A DNA stretch of 29,287 nt from JBOHWJ01 sp050736615 (GTDB taxonomy: Bacteria; Desulfobacterota; Binatia; Binatales; Binataceae). The stretch covers positions 1-29,287 of the forward strand of contig JBOHWL010000062.1 in the NCBI GenBank assembly GCA_050736615.1. Direction: 5' to 3'. Shown here one piece after another: positions 23,961 through 29,287 of this stretch. The number at the start of each line of letters is the position of its first letter. The stretch's first letter is position 1. The notes under the pieces were generated by a model, which saw only the letters and a program-made list of their open reading frames with translations, was not told where the DNA came from and searched no databases. The translations under genes and the position numbers were made by a program.

Positions 23961-24192
23961 ACTATCGCACGCGGATGATCAACACGTGACGATAATCGCG
24001 GCAGGTTTCTTCTGTCAAACATGGATCGACCGCTTAGCACTCGGATGGCCGAGGATTCGACCAGCGATCAAGCTTGCCTTGAGCAAGCTGATTTGCAACT
24101 ATTGCGCAGTTTGAACTGCGGAATGACGTTTTGTCCGCTTGGGAATTTAGAGGGGAATAGCGGGTTCATCGGATTCACGAGGAGGATGTCGG

Positions 24193-24474
24193 ATGAAGAA
24201 GTTGGCGTATTTGCTTGGGCTTCTGGCCACGGTGGCGATTGTTTCGGCGTGCGGACCCAACATGAGCGTGGTCAATCAATCGACGCAAAAGGCCGAATCA
24301 GATGCCAGCAGGGCGCAGGCCGCCGCGCAGAGTGCGCAGCAGGCATCTCAGCAGGCTCAGTCGGCGGCCAATCAAGCGAGCCAGCAGGTCGCTTCCGCTG
24401 AGGATTCCGTCAATCGGGCCAACGACGCGGTCAGACGGCTTGAGGCGGCGTTTTCGACTTCGGTCATGAAATAG
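24193..24474 (+). CDS. Alanine-zipper (Lpp-like) lipoprotein
   Basis: This 93-residue lipoprotein has a signal peptide MKKLAYLLGLLATVAIVSAC with a clean lipobox (VSAC, lipidated Cys20). The mature part is almost entirely Ala/Gln/Ser heptad-like repeats (SAQQASQQAQSAANQASQQV and similar), the pattern of the trimeric alanine-zipper coiled coil of Braun-type Lpp. It ends in Lys, as does Lpp (whose C-terminal Lys is joined to peptidoglycan), here in FSTSVMK. GAGGAGG at 24179-24185 lies seven bases before the ATG. It is paralogous in style to the histidine-rich lipoprotein at 27275. A terminator follows. Structural anchoring of the outer membrane is the likely role, inferred from the Lpp comparison. 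Confidence 0.85.
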   Translation: MKKLAYLLGLLATVAIVSACGPNMSVVNQSTQKAESDASRAQAAAQSAQQASQQAQSAANQASQQVASAEDSVNRANDAVRRLEAAFSTSVMK

Positions 24475-24494
24475 GCCCAGTCGTTCATTAAGCG

Positions 24495-24529
24495 CGCGGC
24501 GGAGCCGGAGTCTATTCCGTCCCGCCGCG
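24495..24529 (+). terminator. Intrinsic terminator after the lipoprotein gene
   Basis: An 8-bp GC stem (24495-24502 with 24522-24529) encloses a loop that can itself form a short inner stem (CGGA/TCCG). TCGTTTTCG follows. It lies about 20 bases after the stop. Confidence 0.65.
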
Positions 24530-24669
24530 TCGTTTTCGTCAAAGACCGCGCGGTCCGCGGCACCTCGGCGCAAGCATCATCCGCTTCTCTGCAGGGCGCG
24601 AATATGGTTTGCCTCACACGGACCTTCATTCACGTTTTTTAGTCCGAAGTTCGTACCGCCTATATTTCC

Positions 24670-25119
24670 TCACTTACTTTGCGGCTTGACGGTGGGCACG
24701 CCCATCGGATGAGGTGCGGTTTTCGCCGCGTTCTGCAACTCGTCACGCACATGCTCACGCGCGGCATCATCGCGCTCGATGCGATTTTCGAGATTACGAA
24801 ACTGCTTCAGCGTCATACCCTGCTGTGCGGCAGCCTGTTGAGCCGTGAGGCTGCGGTTACGGTGCATCGCTTTGTAAACCGCAATGTATTTTTCAACCTG
24901 GGCGGGTGGCACCTCGGAATCATCGCCGCCGTTGTCATCCTGTGCGAATCGTAGGAATGCGTCGCGGCTGTTCTGATTGGCAAGCAGCGGCGCTGATTGC
25001 GCGACCGCCGCATGAAGGCGGGCCGGCCAGCACGTGACCACAAGTGCGCCGGCGGCCAGCCCCGCCATCACCGCCATCGGCATCCCCATCTTTCCGTGCC
25101 ACCGATTGCTCGTATTCAC
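24670..25119 (-). CDS. Small exported hypothetical protein, DUF4168-like
   Basis: The 149-residue protein has an N-terminal signal peptide (GLAAGALVVTCWPARLHA, cleavage after about residue 35). A soluble helical part follows: PPAQVEKYIAVYKAMHRNRS, then RDDAAREHVRDELQNAA. The K-Y-x-x-V-x-A-M core and helix pattern resemble DUF4168-type exported proteins of unknown function; this is a weak match. The GTG at 25119 is preferred as start because GGAGGG (25129-25134) lies nine bases ahead of it; an ATG at 25152 would put that ribosome site inside the gene. It is divergent from groEL, with about 180 bases between their starts. Confidence 0.7.
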   Translation of the reverse strand: MNTSNRWHGKMGMPMAVMAGLAAGALVVTCWPARLHAAVAQSAPLLANQNSRDAFLRFAQDDNGGDDSEVPPAQVEKYIAVYKAMHRNRSLTAQQAAAQQGMTLKQFRNLENRIERDDAAREHVRDELQNAAKTAPHPMGVPTVKPQSK

Positions 25120-25298
25120 AAATTTAATCCCTCCGGCATTCAATCCTGCCATCTGAAGCCACTAACGGGAAGTGCGCACCCCCTATTGCAAAGTCGTCGC
25201 TGATGCTTAAGTTTCAAGGCGGTCCGTCCGGCGGCGCGGCAGTGTATCGTGTGTCGCGGGAGGCGGATCGAAACAAATGCGACGGAGAAAAGCATCCC

Positions 25299-27056
25299 AT
25301 GCCAGCCAAAGTGGTTGAACTTCATGAACGCTCAAGAAGAGGAATAATCAAAGGTGCGACGCTGGTCGCCGAAGCGGCGCGCGTTACGCTCGGGCCCAAG
25401 GGCCGCAATGTCATGATTCAAAAGAGTTTCGGCGCTCCCCTGGTGACCAAGGACGGGGTCACCGTCGTCAAGGAGATCGAACTCGAAGATAAATTTGAAA
25501 ATATCGGCGCACGGCTGATTCGCGAGGTGGCGCAGAAGACCTCCGACGTGGCTGGCGACGGCACCACTACGGCAACCGTGCTGGCGCGTGCGATCGTGCG
25601 GGAAGGCGTCCGGCTGCTTGCGGCCGGTCTGCCTCCGATGGAATTGAAGCGCGGCATTGACGAGGCGGTCAAAGCCGCCGTGGCCGAAATCAAATCGATG
25701 TCGCGCGAAGTCAGCGATCACACGAGGATGGAGCAGGTGGCCACGATTGCTTCCAACGGCGATCGTGAAATCGGCAAAATCATCGCCGAGGGACTGCAAA
25801 AAGTCGGCAAGGATGGCGTGATCACGGTCGAGGAAGCACGCGGCATCGACACCACCCTGGAGCTGGTCGAGGGGATGCGCTTTGACCGCGGTTATCTCTC
25901 TCCCTACTTCATCACCAACCCCGAACGGATGGTGGTCGAACTGGAGGAGCCGCTCATCCTGTTTCACGAAAAGAAGCTTTCTAATTTGCGCGAGATGCTG
26001 CCGCTGCTCGAAAAGATCGCGCAGTCAGGCCATTCGCTACTGATTATTGCGGAGGACGTGGACGGCGAAGCATTGGCCGCGCTGGTGGTCAACAAGTTGC
26101 GTGGCACGCTCAAAATCGCGGCGGTGAAAGCACCCGGTTTCGGTGATCGGCGCAAGGAAAACCTTCAGGACATGGCAATCCTGACCGGCGGTTCATTGAT
26201 CGCGGAAGAACTCGGTTCCAAACTTGAAAACGTTCAGGTGAATCAACTCGGGCGATGCCGGCGCGTCATCATTGATAAAGATAACACCACGATTGTCGGC
26301 GGCGCCGGGGAGAAAGCGGATATCGCTGGCCGGGTGCAGCAGCTCCGCACGCAAATTGCCGAGACGACTTCGGATTATGATCGCGAGAAGCTTGAGGAAC
26401 GGCTGGCCAAGCTCGCCGGCGGAGTGGCGGTTATCAAAGTGGGCGCGGCGACGGAAGTAGAGCTCAAGGAAAAAAAGGCCCGGGTCGACGACGCCGTGCA
26501 TGCGCTGCGGGCGGCGGCGGAGGAGGGCGTGGTGGTAGGCGGCGGCGTCGCTCTGGCGCGATGCGTCAAAACTGTCGAAGCATTGCAGCTAAATGAGGAA
26601 CAAAAAGTTGGCGCCAATATAATCGCGCGCGCGCTGGGTGAGCCGCTGCGCCAGATCGCGGCCAATGCCGGACATGAATCCGCCGTTGTATTCGCCAAAG
26701 TCATCGAGAGCACAGGCGATTTCGGCTTCAACGCCGCCACGGAAAAGTACGAGGATTTGTTCAAAGCGGGTGTAATCGACCCGGCCAAGGTCGTGCGCTC
26801 CGCACTTGAGAATGCGGCTAGCGTCGCCGCGATGCTGATCACGACCGAGGCCGCCGTCGCCGAAAAGCCCAAAAAACGCTTGCCGGGTCCAGCGATGCCG
26901 CCAGGGGCCGGCATGGGTGATATGGGCATGGGTGGCATGGGTATGGGCGGTATGGGTGGAATGGGTGGAATGGGTGGAATGGGTGGAATGGGAGGCATGG
27001 GAGGCATGGGAGGCATGGGGGGCATGGACGACGATATGGGTGGGGATGACTTCTAA
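25299..27056 (+). CDS. groEL: 60-kDa chaperonin GroEL with extended GGM tail
   Basis: This ATP-driven double-ring chaperonin subunit has 585 residues, about 40 longer than E. coli GroEL. Key residues are intact: Asp52 in LVTKDGVTVV and Asp87 in DVAGDGTTTATVL for ATP hydrolysis, VDDAVHALRAAAEEGVVVGG including the Asp398 equivalent, and the apical substrate-binding strand YLSPYFITNPERM. The extra length is the C-terminus: nine GGM units (GGMGGMGGM) in a run, then DDDMGGDDF. The usual N-terminus is altered (PAKVVELHERSRRGIIKGA). No groES lies upstream or downstream and no CIRCE operator was found, so this may be a secondary copy. The ATG at 25299 has GGAG eleven bases ahead; the frame extends upstream without family resemblance. 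Confidence 0.95.
   Translation: MPAKVVELHERSRRGIIKGATLVAEAARVTLGPKGRNVMIQKSFGAPLVTKDGVTVVKEIELEDKFENIGARLIREVAQKTSDVAGDGTTTATVLARAIVREGVRLLAAGLPPMELKRGIDEAVKAAVAEIKSMSREVSDHTRMEQVATIASNGDREIGKIIAEGLQKVGKDGVITVEEARGIDTTLELVEGMRFDRGYLSPYFITNPERMVVELEEPLILFHEKKLSNLREMLPLLEKIAQSGHSLLIIAEDVDGEALAALVVNKLRGTLKIAAVKAPGFGDRRKENLQDMAILTGGSLIAEELGSKLENVQVNQLGRCRRVIIDKDNTTIVGGAGEKADIAGRVQQLRTQIAETTSDYDREKLEERLAKLAGGVAVIKVGAATEVELKEKKARVDDAVHALRAAAEEGVVVGGGVALARCVKTVEALQLNEEQKVGANIIARALGEPLRQIAANAGHESAVVFAKVIESTGDFGFNAATEKYEDLFKAGVIDPAKVVRSALENAASVAAMLITTEAAVAEKPKKRLPGPAMPPGAGMGDMGMGGMGMGGMGGMGGMGGMGGMGGMGGMGGMGGMDDDMGGDDF
26946..27026 (+). repeat. Nine 9-bp tandem units encoding GGM in groEL
   Basis: Nine consecutive 9-base units (GGN GGN ATG) run without interruption and encode GGMGGM repeats in the GroEL tail. 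The codon choice is locally uniform (four GGTGGAATG, then three GGAGGCATG, then one GGGGGCATG, after a first GGCGGTATG), suggesting recent slippage or duplication. Copy number may vary between strains. Confidence 0.9.
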
Positions 27057-27138
27057 GTCGCAATTTCGCCGAGTCACAAGGCTGATCGCACATTTTGATT
27101 GCTTATGAAGCCACGCGAGCTAATAACGCATGGTTCCA

Positions 27139-27167
27139 TTGCGATAGAATCTCTCATTCTGTATGCT
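27139..27167 (+). promoter_or_regulatory. Candidate sigma-70 promoter for the histidine-rich lipoprotein
   Basis: TTGCGA (27139-27144) and TATGCT (27162-27167) are separated by 17 bases; each matches four of six consensus positions. It lies about 110 bases before the lipoprotein start. Assigned by eye only. Confidence 0.3.
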
Positions 27168-27274
27168 TCCTTGCTACGCGCGGGTTACAACGGAAAACCG
27201 GGTCGAACTGCGGCAAAATAGTGGTGCTGCCGCGCTGATGCCCACGAATTGAGAGGGTTAAGAGGAGGAAAAGG

Positions 27275-27745
27275 ATGGAAGGGTTAATCGGAAGGTCTTC
27301 TAAGCTGCTGTTGCTGGCGGGGGCTGTACTGGCCCTTTCGTTCGCCGTTGGGTGTTCTGCGCAGCCCGACGCCGCTCAGCGGGCGACAAACGCCGCTCAG
27401 CAGGCCGACCAGTCAGCCTCACGCGCTGAAGCCGCCAGTCAGACAGCGCAGCAGGCGTCCCAGTCGGCTCAGGCTTCGGCGGCCAAAGTCGAGCAAGCGG
27501 CATCCGACGCCAAAGCGGCGGCGGATCGCGCTGAAGCAATCGCCGCGAAGACCAATATGGGCCACCGCCACCGTCATTATCATCACCATCGTCACGTGGT
27601 GCATCATCACCACCACCATCATGTGACTCATACGGCCGCTCCGGCCGGTGGCGCTGGCGCGCCGTCGGGTGCCGCTGCGCCGTCGGGTGCTGGTGCGGGC
27701 GCGCCTCCGGCCGGTGGCATGGCTCCGGCTCCGGCTGCGACCTGA
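27275..27745 (+). CDS. Histidine-rich alanine-zipper lipoprotein
   Basis: The 156-residue lipoprotein-like protein has a basic then hydrophobic signal segment (KLLLLAGAVLALSFAVGC), with Cys27 as the probable lipidation site. The -3 residue is Ala, so the lipobox is not ideal. Residues 30-93 form an Ala/Gln/Ser coiled-coil zipper (QQADQSASRAEAASQTAQQA) like the lipoprotein at 24193. Residues 97-119 contain 15 histidines, including seven in a row. The tail (about 120-156) is Ala/Gly/Pro-rich (APAGGAGAPSGAAAPSGAGA), probably flexible. AGGAGG at 27263-27268 sits six bases before the ATG, a strong site. The histidine cluster suggests Ni, Zn or Cu binding at the cell envelope, an inference. It follows groEL after 218 bases and ends at a strong terminator. 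Confidence 0.85.
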   Translation: MEGLIGRSSKLLLLAGAVLALSFAVGCSAQPDAAQRATNAAQQADQSASRAEAASQTAQQASQSAQASAAKVEQAASDAKAAADRAEAIAAKTNMGHRHRHYHHHRHVVHHHHHHHVTHTAAPAGGAGAPSGAAAPSGAGAGAPPAGGMAPAPAAT

Positions 27746-27772
27746 TACTCGGCCGAGTCAAGCGAACGAACC

Positions 27773-27806
27773 AAAGAGGGCATCCACTGGCGAGGGTGCC
27801 CTCTTT
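27773..27806 (+). terminator. Strong intrinsic terminator
   Basis: A perfect 10-bp stem (27773-27782 with 27797-27806, AAAGAGGGCA and its complement) has a 14-nt loop and ATTTTG after it. It lies 27 bases after the histidine-rich lipoprotein stop. The A/T-flanked stem could also work for the convergent cupin gene. Confidence 0.9.
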
Positions 27807-27884
27807 ATTTTGACGCGAGGTGCGATTGCGTACGCGATCGCTTGAATCGAAAGCGCCGCGTAGCCTGATAGCGCGCGTGAATTA

Positions 27885-28412
27885 TCACACCGCGCGCGGT
27901 TTGTCTCTGATAGCATCCACTATACAGAAAAAACCGAAGCGTCCACGGCCAAGCGCGGCGAGTTGATGCGGCTGATGGGGTCCGATGTAAACCAAATCGA
28001 ATGGCTTGATGCGGTATTCAGTGCGCGCCACGCTGACGCGGCCACGACCGCGCACGCCGATGACTACATGACAATGACGATGGCGCTCGAGGCTGGTGAA
28101 GCCGCCTGGTGCGAGCTCGAAATAGCGCAGATGAAATTTCACCGGCTCATTTCCGTGCCCAATCAAAACCTGGCGTGACGCGCCGCAAAACTCTCCGCCC
28201 TCATGTGTCGCCAATTTGTAGGGTTCGAGCGTGATTGCCTCCCACCGGAAATTGCGCATAAAGCGCCGCAGCGTGGGTGGCTGGCGCACCGTTTTCGCCG
28301 CGGCTCGCGCTCGGTTCAATTCGGACCGCGCGGGTAATCCGCGCTTTGACTTCAATCGGCCGTTGGCCGCTCGGCTTTGCGCCGCTTTACCAGGCTTTGT
28401 GCGGCCGGCCAC
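27885..28412 (-). CDS. Cupin-domain protein with basic N-terminal extension
   Basis: The 175-residue protein has an Arg/Lys-rich first 50 residues (GRTKPGKAAQSRAANGRLKS) followed by a single cupin barrel. The first cupin motif reads GGFTSLERHRHCHVVIGVRG, with the H-x-H pair but no glutamate at the expected spacing. The second reads PFDLVYIGPHQPHQLAALG with a histidine. A metal site of three histidines is plausible; catalysis is not assured. The start is a GTG directly after the TAA of the upstream alcohol dehydrogenase (28413), so the two are translationally adjacent and probably cotranscribed. A later ATG at 28259 would give a cupin without the basic tail. The function is unknown; a ligand-sensing or isomerase role alongside the dehydrogenase is a guess. 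Confidence 0.78.
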   Translation of the reverse strand: MAGRTKPGKAAQSRAANGRLKSKRGLPARSELNRARAAAKTVRQPPTLRRFMRNFRWEAITLEPYKLATHEGGEFCGASRQVLIGHGNEPVKFHLRYFELAPGGFTSLERHRHCHVVIGVRGRGRVSVARTEYRIKPFDLVYIGPHQPHQLAALGRGRFGFFCIVDAIRDKPRAV

Positions 28413-29287
28413 TTAAAATGTGACGACAACTTTGAGAGCTTCAGGCCGCTGCGCCTGCGCATACGCGGCGCCGATTTCAGCCAGCGGGAAGCGATGGGTA
28501 ACGAGTTGGCGGGCGCTGATGATGCCGGCGTCCACCAGTCGAAGCGCTTCACGCGTATCTTCCGGGCCGCACGAATAACTCGGGATAAGACGTGTTTCAT
28601 TGAAGTAGAGATCATGCGGATTGAGTACGACCTCTTCCTCAGGCGGCGTAGCGGTGAATTGCACCACGGTGGCTCCCTTGCCCGCCGCCGCAATGCCGGC
28701 TTTGAGCGCGGCGCCGGTGCCGGGACCGACAATGACCACGTCGGCCATCGCGCCGTGGGTAATTTCCCGCACTTGGCTGGCGAGATCGTCACCCGCAACT
28801 GCCAGGCCGAAGTCGGCGCCCAGCTCGAGCGCGCGATCGGCGCGCCGCTTGAGCAAGTCGGCGCCGATTATCGTCGAGGCGCCCAGATATCGCGCCATTA
28901 CGACGTGCATCATGCCCATAATGCCCAGGCCGATCACGAGGATCGATTCGCCCGCTGTAAGACCCGAACGTCGGAGCGACTTGACCACACAGGCGGCGGG
29001 TTCGATTAGCACCCCGTCGACATCGGCCATGGCGTCGGGCAGTTTAAGCGTATCGCGCTGATTGGCGGCGTCCACCAGGAAATATTCCGCCATCCCGCCC
29101 GGTGTAATTTTAGTCGCGCGCCAGGTGGCGCATTGTACGTAATGCCCGCGCCGACATGAAGCACATTCGAAGCATGGGGCATGGTGATGAACGAAGACGC
29201 GTTCACCCGGAGCAAACCCACGCACGGCTTCGCCGATCGCTTCGATTACGCCGACCGGTTCGTGGCCCAGTACCAGCGGTGCCTTGC
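28413..29287 (-). CDS. Zinc-dependent alcohol/polyol dehydrogenase (partial, cut by window edge)
   Basis: This medium-chain dehydrogenase resembles threonine or sorbitol dehydrogenases (oxidation of a secondary alcohol with NAD). The visible 291 codons run from the window edge. GHEPVGVIEAIG carries the catalytic-zinc His/Glu region. CFECASCRRGHYVQC supplies four structural-zinc cysteines, and ILVIGLGIMGMMHVVMARYL is the NAD-binding Rossmann motif. The C-terminus (RFPLAEIGAAYAQAQRPEAL) is complete and ends KVVVTF. Roughly the first 50-60 residues lie beyond the right edge. The immediately following cupin gene starts at the next base, indicating an operon. The substrate cannot be told from this sequence. 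Confidence 0.9.
   Translation of the reverse strand, partial: KAPLVLGHEPVGVIEAIGEAVRGFAPGERVFVHHHAPCFECASCRRGHYVQCATWRATKITPGGMAEYFLVDAANQRDTLKLPDAMADVDGVLIEPAACVVKSLRRSGLTAGESILVIGLGIMGMMHVVMARYLGASTIIGADLLKRRADRALELGADFGLAVAGDDLASQVREITHGAMADVVIVGPGTGAALKAGIAAAGKGATVVQFTATPPEEEVVLNPHDLYFNETRLIPSYSCGPEDTREALRLVDAGIISARQLVTHRFPLAEIGAAYAQAQRPEALKVVVTF

Noticed and set aside
24034..24042. TTAGCACTC, half of a CIRCE (HrcA) operator
   Set aside because: The complementary GAGTGCTAA half is missing, and the site lies more than 1.2 kb before groEL with other genes between.
26375..27093. Long minus-strand frames through the groEL end encoding Pro-Met-Pro or His-Thr-Ala repeats
   Set aside because: They are antisense readings of the GGM repeat tract and have no start signals or family resemblance.

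Overview
The window is GC-rich bacterial DNA from a Gram-negative organism. The evidence for a Gram-negative is an RND efflux-pump relic, a heptosyltransferase-type GT9 glycosyltransferase, alanine-zipper lipoproteins and a periplasmic-type cytochrome c. The mix of CarD, IspD, LarE, a PcnB/Cca-type nucleotidyltransferase and a groES-less GroEL would suit a deltaproteobacterium-like or Binatota-like lineage, but this is an inference and no rRNA or tRNA gene is visible to anchor it.

Left half (1 to about 15.4 kb): accessory, gene-sparse and full of relics. In order: the C-terminal stump of an RND pump behind a small direct repeat; a type II NADH dehydrogenase; a heme catalase; on the minus strand an atypical NAD(P)-binding epimerase-like protein; the relic of a gene start, possibly a methyltransferase; a GYD-domain protein; a GFA-family zinc protein; on the minus strand a phytanoyl-CoA-dioxygenase-like enzyme; an approximately 1.1 kb gene-poor stretch; then a compact two-gene encapsulin operon, a DyP-type peroxidase carrying a C-terminal encapsulation signal followed by its family 1 encapsulin shell. 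Next come an IS3-type transposase relic and about 0.9 kb of unassigned DNA, then on the minus strand a TRIC/UPF0126 membrane protein, an M20 amidohydrolase, an ABC-ATPase fragment and an ArsR regulator, with a divergent cupin pseudogene beside the regulator. Redox and peroxide handling (NDH-2, catalase, DyP) is the recurring theme.

Right half (about 15.5 to 29.3 kb): more tightly packed and largely conserved functions. A CCA-adding enzyme/poly(A) polymerase (-), a cytochrome c (+), a strong bidirectional terminator, a GT9 glycosyltransferase (-), cysK and larE (+), ispD (-) abutting larE tail to tail, carD, rimI and a low-complexity hypothetical protein (all -). Then an alanine-zipper lipoprotein (+), a small secreted protein (-), groEL with a long GGM tail (+) and a second, histidine-rich alanine-zipper lipoprotein (+). 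The window ends in a cupin and a zinc alcohol dehydrogenase (-) that is cut by the right edge.

The clearest named system is the DyP-encapsulin nanocompartment. The least explained arrangement is the chaperonin neighbourhood, where two related lipoproteins, one with a 15-histidine cluster, flank a groES-less GroEL. The LarE here has the three cysteines expected of the iron-sulfur-cluster type and follows cysK with none of its usual Lar partners nearby. No CRISPR array, tRNA, rRNA or complete mobile element was seen.
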